From the NCBI GenBank assembly GCA_948567375.1, contig OX419756.1, positions 21,829,001 to 21,893,000 on the forward strand: a stretch of DNA of 64,000 nt, given 5' to 3'. Below the pieces are notes generated by a model. It did no database searches. It was not told where the DNA came from and saw only the letters and a list, made by a program, of their open reading frames with translations. This document shows, piece after piece, positions 1 through 10,782 of the stretch. Source of the DNA: Lunularia cruciata (lineage: Eukaryota; Streptophyta; Marchantiopsida; Lunulariales; Lunulariaceae). Position 1 is the first letter of the stretch; every line of letters begins with the position of its first letter. The translations under genes were made by a program, and so were the position numbers.

Positions 1-999
1 TGTATTTTCATGACAGTTTTCAACAAGGTATGGGTCCAAGCACATCAAGTGTTGTAGAAGATTATTTTTAGAATGAGATTTAAGTTTGATTGCAAGACTA
101 GAAGAGATCTTTAGACCTCAGAGTAGCTTGGGATACAAGTGGAACATGGAACAAGGAACAATGTGAGAAATATAACACATATTAGTAGGTTTAATGGAAA
201 CAATTTCATAACTTCTTTTTCCTTGTTGATGATTTTCTTAATTTCCAAATGTTAATTGTCTTCGTACACGAGTAGTATATGGGACAAAAAACTATAAACA
301 AACCATAACAATAGAGAAGATACAAATTGCCAGATCAAGAATGATGCAATAGATATGTTCATATATTGCATAAAGAATCCATAGAGAAGTATTTACAAAG
401 ATTGAACAATAATAAAATTGCAAATCAGAGGTGGAGTATACTGATTACATTGCTCATGCAATGTGATCAATCTACTCTATTGAAGAATAAGCATGTTCTT
501 CAATAGAGATTCTTTTAGTTACAAATGAAATTGGGAGAAAAATAAGGGATATATATTAGCTAAATAGAAACTCTCATTAGTGAGTTAAGTAACCTTGGTG
601 TAAGGATAGACATTCCTCAATCATCACCAAGATTTTTTTTAATTTTCCATAAACTCATCACCATATAATAATATAATAGTAGCATGGGATAATATGCTTA
701 AGAGACAGCAAACCATCCAGAGATTCATTGCAAGATTACTCAAGGAAGAAACTCTGAATAGATATAGAGAAAACAAAGAAGAGAGCTCAAAGGAGAGAGC
801 ACTTCTTGCTACTAATTGAAGAATCAATGGAGATAGCTAAAACTCCAAGATTCAAGAAAAGAAAAAATTCTCTCAATTGAAGAAGAGAACAGGCTATAAT
901 AAGTGTAGAAAGAAAAATTACTAGGGAAAAGAATATAGAGAGGAGCATAAGCTCCTGTGAAGAAAGCCCACACAATACAACTTATTCTAAAAGTCAAGC

Positions 1000-2155
1000 T
1001 AATGCTCTACCTATCAAGAGTATTGCATTTGCTACTAGTTCTAGTATTATCACAAGTGTTGATGAACGACTTGACAAAGATGTTCAGTATATTGATGGAG
1101 GAGCTTCAAAGCACATAGCCAACAGGTGAGAGTGGTTACAAGAATTCAAGAAGGGACTATGCTAGTGTATAGTGTCAAAAATTATAAGGTTGGAGTAGGA
1201 GACATTTAATTTCTTGTGAGATTGGTATGAGAAGATCATGAGTCATCAAAGGAGTTCTCTATATTCCAAACTTATAGCAAAACCTATTTAGCATTGGTCA
1301 AGCAGTGTCCAAACCCTCCAAACTACCTATGTCAAAGAAGGTTGCACATGGAGAAATATGTGAGAAATTGTGATGATGTGTGTTTTTGATTCAAAGCTCT
1401 ATATACTTCAAATCAAAGTTACCAAAATAGGTAATATTTCCCAGGCTAATTCTATTGTTGCAATAAAACAGAAGAGTGAGAAGAAAGAAAGGAAAAATAG
1501 TATCAAAAGTTAGATATTGCACTTAGGCACTATAGGCAAGGTCATCTCAATCTTTCTTACATTAGTAAAGTTGAGAGAGAAATATTAGTAGAGGATCTTA
1601 GTTTGAAATGAGAAGAGCTTGGTAATCAAAAGTCTTTCTATTGTGATGGATGTGCTTTACAAAGAAACATATATTGACTTTTGCAAAATTTAACAGGAGT
1701 AGAGGCAAATACAAGGATTGAGAGTTCTTTCATAAGGATATGTGTGGTAATATGAGCATGAGCTCAATAGGAAGATCAAGATATTGTTTCATTTTCATGG
1801 ATGATACTAGTGGTTTCAAAATTTTATTTTTCTTGAAAGAGAAGTCAAATACTCTCTCTTATTTCAAATAACTCCATCATGTACAAATAGAACTCAATAT
1901 AGAGTTGGAAAATCTAATAGAGGAGATGAATATACTGGAAAGATATTTGTTGGTTTGCATCAATTGTGGGATTAGTACATGAACTTATAACACCTTATAC
2001 TCCATAGAAAAATGGTATTTCAAAGAGAGATTATAGAATAATGTTTGAACCAACAGCAAGCATGCTGCTTTTAGCAAACTGCCTAGAGAATTATGCACAT
2101 AAGTAATGGGAGCTATGACACATATTTTAAATAGAGTTTGTCATGACATTTGCAA
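1000..2155 (+). pseudogene. Copia protease/integrase remnant
   Basis: From about 1000 a readable frame gives a stretch ending DGGASKHIAN, which matches the copia protease region (normally D-S/T-G-A-S). About 430 bases on, HYRQGHLNLSYISK is the GAG-pre-integrase zinc region, followed by an FYCDGCAL-like cysteine motif near 1640. Near 2000, TPYTP followed by KNG is the classic copia integrase QNG motif with its Q changed to a stop. Sequence before 1000 is A-rich and probably holds gag, but I cannot align it with confidence. Not functional. Confidence 0.6.
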
Positions 2156-2647
2156 TGTCAAAGTTAGTTTGATCAAATGCTAGAGTCTTAGTGTTAGCAG
2201 TCATAGCTATACTAGTAGTTGCTCAAAGACTACTTAGTGGCGGCCAAATTTTTTGTTAAGGCTATTTATCACACCATTAGAGCTACCATTTGCACCATCA
2301 AATAGATCATTAGGGTTGGAGTTCCAAATCATTTCACGGGTATGTATACCTTCAAATTACAACTCTAGAGAGCTCATTTCTTTGATGTTGATCCATTGAG
2401 CTCTTAGTTATGGTGGATAGAGACCATGAGCATCACTCTTGAGCCTCTTTCCTAGAGTAGGTATGATTTTACAATATAATCAGAGCCTATTGTTGGCAAT
2501 ATATAGAGTTGAGTGTCATATTTTTTTATCCAAATTGAGTTTGTGACCAATTAATCATTGTGGCACTTTAGAGTTCATGTTTGACTTTCTATATGAATTG
2601 TGCTTCTATAGTTTATGATGTTGACAGTGATGTAAATATGCACAATA
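2156..2647 (+). repeat. Solo terminal repeat (A-B blocks) of the MTase-gypsy family, copy E
   Basis: From about 2200 the sequence follows the terminal repeat of the MTase-gypsy: AGTAGTTGCTCAAAGACTAC, then GAGAGCTCATTTCTTTGATG, TATGGTGGATAGAGACC, and the B block starting TTGTGGCACTTTAGAG at 2558. It ends with a GCACAATA that matches the B end in copy D. No internal region lies between the A and B blocks, as expected after recombination between the two A blocks of a full element. The left edge (TGTCA at 2156) is inferred by alignment, because the first 40 bases are diverged. The repeat interrupts copia coding sequence. Confidence 0.7.
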
Positions 2648-2649
2648 AG

Positions 2650-4780
2650 TTTTCAATAGAGTTTCAGAGAAAATTCTGTATAAGCTGTGTTATAGATTAA
2701 AATCAAAAATTGCACAATTGAGAAATTTTGGTTACTCAATTTTTGTAAAGACACCAAAGGGTTTGAAAAAGAAGTTTTATCTGTTGAATGATCAATATGA
2801 GGGACAAAGAGGGACAAGCAAGGTCTTTTGTTGGATGTATTTCAAAATCTAAAGCCTTTAGATTGTGGGATCAAAAGAAGAAAGAGATATGTGAAACCAA
2901 GGATGTCATGTTCAAAGAGGAGTTTCCTTGTCATCAACTAATACAAATGTTAAACTTAGATGCTGATTATTTTTTGAAGAGATATGGAGAGCAAGTCAAT
3001 GCTAGAATGAGCATTGATGAGATAGAAGTTGATGGAGAGTTCATTCAAGCTTCTGTGGCATCTCATAGGAGGCTACAGAAGAATCCTTAAGTGAGACTAA
3101 CATTTTCCTACTACAAAAAGAGCATCATGACAATAATCAACATGTGGAACTTGATTTTCAAATGATCTTAACTTCAAACATTCAAGTTGGAAAAAAATTC
3201 AGAAGTGAGGATGAGAAGACCACCACAAAGATTAGATCAATGGGATTATAGTAAGATATATTATGTTTGTATTGTTGGAGCTAAGATTTAAGTAAGAGAT
3301 GAGGATGTAGATATTATCATTTCCAAGATGAAATGTAATTACTTGAGTGGGTGAAGGCATGGATGAGGAATTTGAGTTATTGACGGAAAAGAACTTAGAA
3401 TTTAATAGCTTTGCCAAAAGGAAGAAAGGTAATAAAATGTGAGTGGTTTTTTTAAACCAAACTTGTTGCTAAGAGCAACATCTCAAGGCACAATGCTAGA
3501 CTTGTAGCCAAAGGATATTCACAACTTACAAGAAATGAATGTGAGTAGACATTTGCTTTTGTAGTCAAATTGATTCTATTAGATTTATTCTTTGATAAGC
3601 TATAGTGGAAGACATGGAGATAGCTCAATTTAACATCAAGATAACTTTTTCTTAATGGAGATTGAGTATATGTACTTGGAGTAGCCACAAGGATACAAAG
3701 AAGTTGGAAAGAAAAAAGAATATTTGCAAATTAATGACAAGCCTATATGGCTTAAAGCAAGCCTCAAGGAATTGGAGTTGGAAGTTTTATGACTTCTTAG
3801 TGAGGTATAGGTTGAGACCATCACTTTTTGATCCTTTTGTGTATTGTGGATCTTGGATTACACTCATTATCTATGTAGGTGATGGATTCATTTGTGGGAA
3901 TGATGAATCCCACATTTACTACCATACTAAATTACCTTGGTAGAGAGTTTGAAGTTACAAATGGAGAAATAGAGTGTTAGATATGATTTTAGATTTTTTG
4001 TGATATGGAGAATCTTAGAATCAGACTGAAACAAAGTTACATAGAGTCAATTATAAAATAGTTTCTGTTGGAGATACATATCCAATTCCCACTCTTGTAG
4101 CTCCAAATGTCAAACTAGAACTAGAAGAAAGAGAACCGATTAAAGCACCCTACCAAGAAGCTTTAGGATGTTTAATGTGTGTTATGATAGGTACAAGACC
4201 TAACATAACTTATGTTCTTAGCATATTGGTAAATCTTAGTTTTAATCCTTATCTCCCTACTAGGAAGTAGTGAAGATAATTTTCAAATACATCAAAGGTA
4301 CTCTAACCTATGGATTCAAAATTAGTGGAGGACCAGATGTTGCTAATACACCAGCAGGGTAATGTGATGTTAATTGTATGGGTGATATAGACATTAAAAA
4401 GTCACACAATAGTCTCATACGTATGATAAATAGTGGACCATTAGCTTGAAATAGCTAATGATAAAAATGCATAGCTAATGATACTCAAAGGTAAAGTGTA
4501 TATCAATATATTTAGCTGTCAAGGAAACACTATGACTTTGCAGGTCATTCAAGCACTTGCAATTTGCACAAGATATTACAACTCCAATGTACAACAAAAC
4601 TTAAAGTGTTAATATGTCAGTGTAAAACCCAAAATTACACAAGGAAACTAAGGATATAGAGGTCTAGTATAAGTATGTAAGAGAGCAACAAGGGATCTAT
4701 TTCAACTACATCAATACCAACGACCAAATTGCATATATTTTTACTAAAGATTTACAAGGAGATAAGTTTAGAAGTTGAAT
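2650..4780 (+). pseudogene. Copia reverse transcriptase/RNase H remnant
   Basis: The 100-residue open stretch at 2788-3090 contains KAFRLWDQKKKEICETKDVM, the usual copia 'GYRLWDP...RDVVF' linker between integrase and RT. At 3662-3943 the frame reads PQGYKE, then LMTSLYGLKQASRNW and LIIYVGDGFICGND, which are the copia RT palm motifs; the catalytic YVDD is changed to YVGD, so the site is dead. Near 4290, YIKGTLTYGFK opens the RNase H part, and TKDLQGDKF near 4745 marks the copia C-terminus just before the LTR. Many stops are present. Confidence 0.75.
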
Positions 4781-4813
4781 TAGAATACTATTAACTCTTC
4801 AATAAGTGGAGAG

Positions 4814-5247
4814 TGTTGGAATCGCGTTTTAGATGGTAGTGCATGTAGCATGTGGTAGTTGAGGTTGATATAGTCCTTAAGATATACTATAGAAGTAGGG
4901 TTTGCACAAAGCACCCAATAGCAACACTAATTAAAGTTAGAGCACAAGTGCTTATATATAGGCATACCTTTTAGTGTGAAATGTTTTACTCTACTGAGAT
5001 GCTAGCCGCATAGTCAAGAAAAGTTGAGCAACAAGGAAATTAAAGAAACAATTGAAAGAAGCAAGGTTGAGCAACATATTTCATTAGTTTAGAATCTGCA
5101 TACTAGCATGCCGGTAATTCATTTCTCATTTCATTTGACTAGATTTCGAATAAAAGGAAGTAATTTGAGTATCTTTGAGTGTTCTTTGCTTTTTTCCATT
5201 GATATCTAGAATCGCATCAATGTCATAGTAGTTTCCAATATTCAACA
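4814..5247 (+). repeat. 3' LTR of the copia element at 1-5247
   Basis: It begins TGTTGGAATCG directly after a purine-rich AAGTGGAGAG tract (polypurine tract) and ends CCAATATTCAACA, giving imperfect TGTTGGA/TTCAACA terminal inverted repeats. Length is 434 bp. A TATA-like TTATATATAGG lies near 4952. The matching 5' LTR is not in the window, so age cannot be estimated. Confidence 0.7.
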
Positions 5248-6609
5248 ATAACTTAGAGAAGAAACTGAAGTGCAAAGATGATGCATTGGCAGAATTGATA
5301 TCAATATTGGATCAGATTTTGCTTGAACGATAAGAGAAGAATGCCATTATCAGGATCTAAATACCTTTGCAAATTCTATTGGTTATTGATCACTTGCAGG
5401 TAAGTACTTTAATAGTGGTTTCAGGTTAAGTTTTTCGAGATCCATAGATATAAATGATTTTATGGATAGTCTGTAAAAAAATTATACATAACATGCAGAG
5501 GTACACTAAGCTTTTATGAGTAAAATTCCGTATCAGTAAAAAAGAATATATGGAAAATCTTAAACCTGACCCGTAACTTTTTATGCTATACGGATCACCT
5601 TGAAAATTCTATAATGCAAATTTGAAACATGTATAGCCTAATCTTGGCCTAAAAAATTTTTAACCTTAAAATTATAAAGAACGTTTAATTTTCAAATCGA
5701 TGTTCTATGGATACCCATAAAATATTTCACGGATTTTTTACGCAAAAAACCGAAAGCAGCCATCGATCCGAGATTTCAGACCCCGTAATGTCATTTGAGG
5801 GGAAACGACGCGTACCCTATTATCGCATGTCTTCGTCCTCAGCTTCTGAACTATCATCTGAGGATGATGGTGGACTCACTGGTATTTGTATCGTCCTCTT
5901 TGGCCTTCTGCGTTCTGGTTGGGTATTTCAGCCGCTATGAAGGTGGGTTGAACTCTCATCATGGGAAGTATTTGTATTGTCCTCTTTGAGCTTCTGCGTT
6001 CTGGTTGGGTATTTCAGCCGCTATCAAGGTGGGTTGAACTCTCATCATGGGAAGGAGATGTAGGACTCATTGGTGTTAGAACTGTCCTCTCCGACTTTCT
6101 CCATTCTGGTTGGGGTTCTTTTTCCTATCATATTAAGTTGAACTCGTTCAACCCCGTTTATTGTGGGGCTTTGCCTCATTTTACCTTGTTTGTTTCATCT
6201 TTGTACGAACTTGATCTTTGTCTTTCTAATCTTCTTGTTATTCTATGCGGTCACCTTTTTTAGTTTCCATTTTACATTCTTTGTCCATCTGCTAAGGAGG
6301 TTGAAGTAAATAAAATCTCATTTCTTTTTAGGTACATCGGTGAAGGTCGTAACTCTCCCTGCCAAATGATCCCATCGCCCCGGAAATTTTATCATGGTCA
6401 TCCTTTTCTTCATCGTTCTTAATATTATTTCTTGTGCTAGGAGCTGACATCAATTTCCGGTTCTTGTCCTTTCCACATCGTTTGCCTCATTTCTTATAAA
6501 TGCCTCATAAATTAACCCAGTGAGTACTTTAATAAATTTATAGTTTTTTTCTGTTTTGTTACATCTCTTATTTTGTTGACTTGGCTGGATTTTCTACGGA
6601 GGTTATTGT
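5248..6609. other. Unassigned stretch between two copia LTRs
   Basis: No recognisable protein domain. The first 150 bases can be read as a short lysine- and leucine-rich peptide and end near 5398 in CAG followed by GTAAGTA, which looks like a splice donor, so it could be the edge of a host exon. The support is too thin to call a gene. 5450-5700 is AT-rich. 5883-6120 holds an 86-bp tandem repeat (separate entry). 6120-6600 is T-rich and shows nothing I can name. Confidence 0.4.
5883..6115. repeat. Tandem repeat with an 86-bp unit, about 2.5 copies
   Basis: Unit 1 (5883-5968) and unit 2 (5969-6054) both run from TATTTGTAT(C/T)GTCCTCTTTG through CGTTCTGGTTGGGTATTTC to CTCATCATGGGAAG. A diverged partial third unit follows, with GTCCTCTCCGACTTTCTCCATTCTGGTTGGG. 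The sequence just before unit 1 (GGTGGACTCACTGG) matches the start of the third unit (GTAGGACTCATTGG). Confidence 0.85.
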
Positions 6610-6852
6610 TGTTAGGTTATACTCTTAAGCCTTAGGGTTACCCCGTATTCAGGATTGCTCTCTCGCAGGTTTATGGTGAGAGTAAACTGAAAGAAGGTCA
6701 AAGCCTTGGACTTGCATGACAGATATGGTGGTGAGCCTGAGTCAATAAAGTTTTTCCTCAAGTATTCTCATGGATGTAACCTCACATAGAGGTGAACCGA
6801 ATATCTTTGTGTAATGTGTATGTCGTTTTGGTTTTTGGTCTGTAATTGAACA
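6610..6852 (+). repeat. Copia LTR, same family as 37686-37997
   Basis: It runs from TGTTAGGTTATACTCTTAAG to TGTAATTGAACA, about 243 bp. The minus strand at 37997-37686 carries the same LTR with shared blocks such as GGTGGTGAGCCTGAGTCAAT and TTTGTGTAATGTGT. An iMet-type primer-binding site lies two bases after the end, which marks it as a 5' LTR on the plus strand. No copia coding sequence follows; an antisense coding remnant occupies that position. Confidence 0.75.
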
Positions 6853-6854
6853 AA

Positions 6855-6866
6855 TGGTATCAGAGC
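6855..6866 (+). other. Primer-binding site, tRNA-iMet type
   Basis: TGGTATCAGAGC is the standard plant copia primer-binding site, complementary to the 3' end of initiator tRNA-Met. It lies directly downstream of the LTR at 6610-6852. Confidence 0.85.
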
Positions 6867-8004
6867 TAGATGGTTATTTCTGAATGGGACCAGTGGTACT
6901 TCTACACGGACTAGAACCAGGAGAATTTTTCCCAGAGCAATCAGATGTACTTCTAGGAAGGTTAAAGATAGGCTGATATCTTGAAGGCACTTGGACATCG
7001 GATTTAACAACAAGAGGAGAAGCACTGTCACCGGTTTGTAATTTACTGCAAGCTTCTGATGGTTGCGGAATCAGTTTGGGTTGTACAAGCGGATCATCAA
7101 GGTCGTCGAAAAGACCTTTGCTGCTGATTGAATCTGGATAGGAACCACCGCAAGTTGGGGGATGGCTTGTCCCTTTGAGCCGTTAGACAAACTCGATTTG
7201 GTTGATGTGTCACCTGCAACTCCAAGTATCGACGAAGGATCTGAAATATCTACCTTCTGAGAGGCTTCCCCCTCTAATCCTTGAAACATAGTACCTACAT
7301 CCACATTAAAGGATTGCCTCATAGGAGTAGACGTAGGCATTCGTTTTGGAGACCTTGATACTTGAGAATCAACTGGGTTGGATATGTGAGGTTCTAATTT
7401 TTGTTGCTCAGTAGCAATGGCAGTTGGTTGTCCTTGGAAAAGGCCTTTGTGAATAGTCATTTTTGTGTTACTATCGTCAGGCACAATAGACAGGTCTGCA
7501 TTTATGGAAGCTGTATCATCCTCTTCATTGTCAAACAATCCTCCAGGAATAAATGGGAGGTTTGGAAGACCATTGTATTTTGCTTCCACATTCGATGCCG
7601 AGTGCTTGATGTATTGCCTTTGTTAAAGGAACCTTCAATCTTTAGCATAAAAGGATTTCTCAAGAGCTCCTCCATTGTAGGTCGGTGCGGTTGTTCATCA
7701 TGCTTTGGCTCCAATGACGATGAAGCGCTAGCACCTACTGGAACGCCTGAACATTGTACTGTACAGTCTTGAAGAGCTATCATTGTCTAGCTAGTGGTCC
7801 GGCCCAATCCATCATTGCACTTTTGATCTTGTGAGGACATCCCATTATCAGTGTGGAAGCACTCAAGAGGTCTTTTACTAAGACAGGGAATGTCTGTCCT
7901 GAGAGAAGAAACCAAGGAAGAAAAGAAAGGTCTGTCCTCCAAGCACCTTGAGAAGATCGAAGACCAATTTCAGTAGGGAGTTTTCGATGCAAGTGGATCA
8001 GCAC
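6867..8004 (-). pseudogene. Unrecognised Ser/Pro/Thr-rich coding remnant with frameshifts
   Basis: Three overlapping minus-strand open stretches (8004-7780, 7783-7502, 7589-7071) read as one protein if single-base shifts are allowed. Visible pieces include EELLRNPFMLKIEGSFNKG, then EAKYNGLPNLPFIPGG, a Ser/Thr/Pro-rich middle and a FDDLDDPLVQP segment near 7100; the frame probably continues to about 6880. Composition suggests a low-complexity nuclear or regulatory protein, but I do not recognise the family. Exon joints could explain some of the shifts. It lies directly behind a copia LTR and primer-binding site in antisense, so it may be host sequence captured by, or adjacent to, a non-autonomous element. 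No function is assigned. Confidence 0.4.
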
Positions 8005-8614
8005 TTCTTCTTTGATTGCAATGGAAGCAGAAGAAGGAAGGAAGGATCAAAAGTCAATAGAAGGCTCTTCATCACATTACTACCAAATTCTCATTGAAAC
8101 AGAAGGAAGGTAGGAGCTGAAATCTTGAGGAGATGGCGGCCAGTGGATGGTGAATGTACTTGCTCATTATGTCTTCAGCTGCAGTCCACCTTTCTTCATG
8201 ACAACAGACTTAAGGTAGGACATTTTGTCAAAGAAGTTGGTAATGAAGAGAGCTCAAGAGATAATTCTTTTGAAGATTCTAAAGAATTAATCGTTGGCAT
8301 TTTTTATCAGCACCTATCAACCTTCTAGAGAGTGAAAGCATTTACAGACTTGCATGAGGTAATGCCTTGCTTTAAAAAACACACAGGTGTGGCTAGTCAG
8401 CTTCAAGCTTAGAAGCATGGGACAAGTATAGTTAAAGTAAGAAAGGATTCTGCACCTCCTTGTAGCCAGCCCACATTTCAGAAGAACTTGTAAGGAAAAG
8501 ATTTTTTAGTGTCCATTGTCCATTGCTAACACATTGTGTGCACTCATTTTGATGATGGGACTACTGATTGTGAAGTATGTAGGCAGTAGTATTTTACTTT
8601 CCTATTGACAATGA
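8005..8614. other. Unassigned stretch left of MTase-gypsy copy A
   Basis: A 67-codon plus-strand open frame (8125-8328) has no recognisable motif. The minus strand may carry more of the upstream coding remnant, but stops are frequent. The last four bases, ATGA (8611-8614), are the left target-site duplication of copy A. Confidence 0.35.
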
Positions 8615-8740
8615 TGTCACGCCATTTGTAGTGCCGCATCTAGATGCTCGTACACTGGAGTTCCAATGATAGTAGTTAGAGTTATTTCAGTAGTTTCTCA
8701 AAGACTACTTTCTGACAGTTAGATTTCGTGGTCAGGGTAC
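8615..8740 (+). repeat. Left terminal block A1 of copy A, first part
   Basis: TGTCACGCCATTTGTAGTGC opens the block exactly as in the A2 block at 25641 and the left end of copy C at 55090. It is cut after GGTAC by insertion of the gypsy element at 8741 and resumes at 16571. Confidence 0.85.
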
Positions 8741-9432
8741 TGTGAGCCGGCCTGTCTCTCACTCAGGATGAACCTCTGATGGCTATTATGGTAGCGCACC
8801 ATGGACTAAGAAGGCAAGGAACCCCAACTCCATCATACTCCTCCAAGGCTAACACTCCAAGACTCAAGACATTGCTCACTAGAGAACTCAATGAGAGAGA
8901 GATAGTTGCAAATGAAAGGATGATGAGTACCTCCTCACTCCTTGTTTATATACTTGTGAAATAGTTACGTACCAAAGTTACTAATTACCGTAGTAACTCA
9001 AGTTACTAGACTAAAAGTCAAGTAAAGCCAAAAAGTAGAAAGGAATATCCATTCACATGGGCATATTCCCCTAAGCATGTGGTCTTATCTTGACCCAACC
9101 ACTAAAGCAAGGATTCCTTCACATGGGCTATCCTTGGACTAAAGAAGAATCCAAAACAAAAAGGCTTGCGGGCCCAAGAGTTCTCAACTCTTTCCCCAAA
9201 GCCAAACACCTAGGAATAATACCAAGTCAACACACTAAAATCCAAAATAGTGGTGCTCATCTTTTCTACTTCCTCTAAAGTAAGGTCCCATCTATCTTAG
9301 CTATGACTAACTTTAGCTAACCATGACTAATATAGAACCATCCTTTATCTCTATATAAATAATATTTCTTAAGTACTTGTAATACCAAGCTAAATATCAC
9401 AATACCACACACATGCACAAATGGGTGTTACA
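8741..9432 (-). repeat. 3' LTR of the nested gypsy element
   Basis: In plus orientation it runs TGTGAGCCGGCC to GGGTGTTACA, 692 bp. Because the element is on the minus strand this is its 3' LTR. It holds the TATA-like TTATATAGAG (reverse strand, near 9350) expected of an LTR promoter. Confidence 0.92.
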
Positions 9433-9442
9433 TTTACCCCCG
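9433..9442 (-). other. Polypurine tract of the nested gypsy element
   Basis: On the minus strand CCGGGGGTAAA directly precedes the 3' LTR start TGTAACACCC, the usual position of the plus-strand primer. Confidence 0.7.
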
Positions 9443-9480
9443 GACTAAGTTTTCACTTTGTCCTCAAAGTGAAGGTCTCT

Positions 9481-10179
9481 CTACCTTCTATGGTACATCT
9501 TCAACTTATCATGGTTAATCCTATCAAAGTGTCTTCCTCCCAACTCCTTGAGATCATAAGTGTAATTTCCCCACACCTTCTCTACTATGAAAGGTCCAAA
9601 GTACTTAGGCAAAAACTTCTTTTGTACTCTCTTGAATCGAATGGAATCAAACAACATTACCCAATCACCTTCTTTGAAAGGCTCCACCTTCTTCTTGCCT
9701 TGCCTCTTGTCATAGCTCTCCTTTTGTTTCCTTTGGGCTTGCTCTACTCGAACCATAGCAACTGCTCTTGCCTCTTCCAACTCCATGAGTTGATCCTTCC
9801 TTGACTTCTCTGCATCACTTCCTTGTGCTTTCTTCAATCTCCTATGAATGCTTTGGAAGGTAGGAAGATCAAAGTGAATAGGTAAGGTAGACTCAATACC
9901 ATACACCAATTGGAATGGAGAATATCCAGTGGAAGTCTTCATGGTTGTCCTATACTCCCACAAAACTGCATGAATCCTCTTGTCCCAATGATGTTTAGCC
10001 CCCTCCATTTCTGCATCTTTGGCCAACATCATGCACAAGGTCTGATTGGTTCTCTCTGCCAAGCCATTGGAATTTGGCTTATAGGATGTAGTTACTCTAT
10101 GTGTGATAGAGAAATGTCGTAGCATGGCTGTAGTAATGCTTCCTGTAAACTCTCCTCCTCTATCAGAAACCAACTCCAA
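9481..10179 (-). CDS. Integrase, C-terminal half (nested gypsy element)
   Basis: This is the continuation of the integrase after a nonsense codon. It starts at the core motif ELVSDRGGEFTG, which carries the second catalytic Asp; the catalytic Glu follows in GLAERTNQTL. The C-terminal part FKEGDWVML and FLPKYFGPFIVEKV is the DNA-binding GPY/F region, and the frame ends at DKLKMYHRR with no chromodomain. The gap to the upstream frame is a single TGA where related integrases have Cys (RFG-stop-PLELVSDRG). The ATG shown as the start is therefore a mutation artefact and not a natural start. Confidence 0.85.
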   Translation of the reverse strand: MELVSDRGGEFTGSITTAMLRHFSITHRVTTSYKPNSNGLAERTNQTLCMMLAKDAEMEGAKHHWDKRIHAVLWEYRTTMKTSTGYSPFQLVYGIESTLPIHFDLPTFQSIHRRLKKAQGSDAEKSRKDQLMELEEARAVAMVRVEQAQRKQKESYDKRQGKKKVEPFKEGDWVMLFDSIRFKRVQKKFLPKYFGPFIVEKVWGNYTYDLKELGGRHFDRINHDKLKMYHRR

Positions 10180-10182
10180 AGG

Positions 10183-10782
10183 TCATCCAAACCTAGTGAT
10201 AATGCGTTCATAAAGAAATCTACCCACTTCATCTTCATTCTTGTCCCTCAATGGTCTAGCCTCAACCCACTTGGTAAGGTAATCAGTAACTACCACAATG
10301 TACCGATTGTTCCTTGGGGTTCTATTGAGAGGTCCTACAAAATCAATTCCCCACTTCTCAAAAGGTCCTAGCAATGGAATTGATCTAAGTGGTGGAGTGG
10401 ATGTAGACTTTCTAGCAAAAGCTTGACAAACATGACAAGTTTTGCAATAATCAAGACAATCCTTGAAAATCCCTCTCCAATGGTAACCTGCATCTAGAAT
10501 CTTGAAAGCAGTCACCTTTCCTGCAAAGTGTCCTCCACATACTAAACCTTCATGAAACTCCTTTATGAGTAGGATAGACTCTTCCTTACCCACTGCTCTT
10601 TGAAGTAGACCATCTGCTCCTTGGTGAAAAAGAATATCCTCCACCATTGTGTAAGGTCTAGATCTTGCTGCAAGGGCCTTCCTCTCCCTAGCATGCATCC
10701 CTTCTGGATAGTTACCTCTTGTCACAAAATCCACAATCTCCTTGTACTCCATTGGAATCTCTTGAGTGACTGAGATTGTCAT
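10183..10782 (-). CDS. Integrase, N-terminal half (nested gypsy element)
   Basis: It contains the HHCC zinc-binding region (EFHEGLVCGGHFAGK, then CKTCHVCQAFAR) and the first catalytic Asp in WGIDFVGPLNRTPRNN. It is displaced by one base from the gag-pol frame: the end of RNase H overlaps its ATG as ATGA at 10782-10779. The out-of-frame bases just upstream read GEELMTIS, which fits the normal RNase H-integrase linker, so the break is most simply a one-base indel and not a designed start. It ends at the TGA described for the downstream half. Confidence 0.85.
   Translation of the reverse strand: MTISVTQEIPMEYKEIVDFVTRGNYPEGMHARERKALAARSRPYTMVEDILFHQGADGLLQRAVGKEESILLIKEFHEGLVCGGHFAGKVTAFKILDAGYHWRGIFKDCLDYCKTCHVCQAFARKSTSTPPLRSIPLLGPFEKWGIDFVGPLNRTPRNNRYIVVVTDYLTKWVEARPLRDKNEDEVGRFLYERIITRFG

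Larger units (their letters stand above)
1..5247 (+). mobile_element. Old, heavily mutated Ty1/copia retrotransposon (5' end outside window)
   Basis: Copia domains appear in the normal order on the plus strand: a protease-like DGGASKHIAN near 1095, the GAG-pre-integrase motif (HYRQGHLNLSYISK, about 1530), integrase remnants, the integrase-RT linker (about 2790-3090), the RT segment (about 3660-3940), RNase H (about 4280-4600) and a 3' LTR at 4814-5247. All frames are broken by many stops and shifts, so it is a dead, old copy. No 5' LTR or primer-binding site is visible, so the element either starts before the window or is truncated. A terminal repeat of another family (2156-2647) interrupts it. 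Confidence 0.8.

Noticed and set aside
5250-5405. Possible host exon ending at a CAG/GTAAGTA splice donor
   Set aside because: Only one short frame, it contains a stop, and no domain is recognisable; one consensus-like donor is weak evidence.
8741-9432. Plus-strand ORFs of 61-62 codons in both LTRs (8779-8964, 9090-9278 and their copies at 15913 and 16224)
   Set aside because: They are identical because the LTRs are near-identical, run antisense to the element, and show no protein features.
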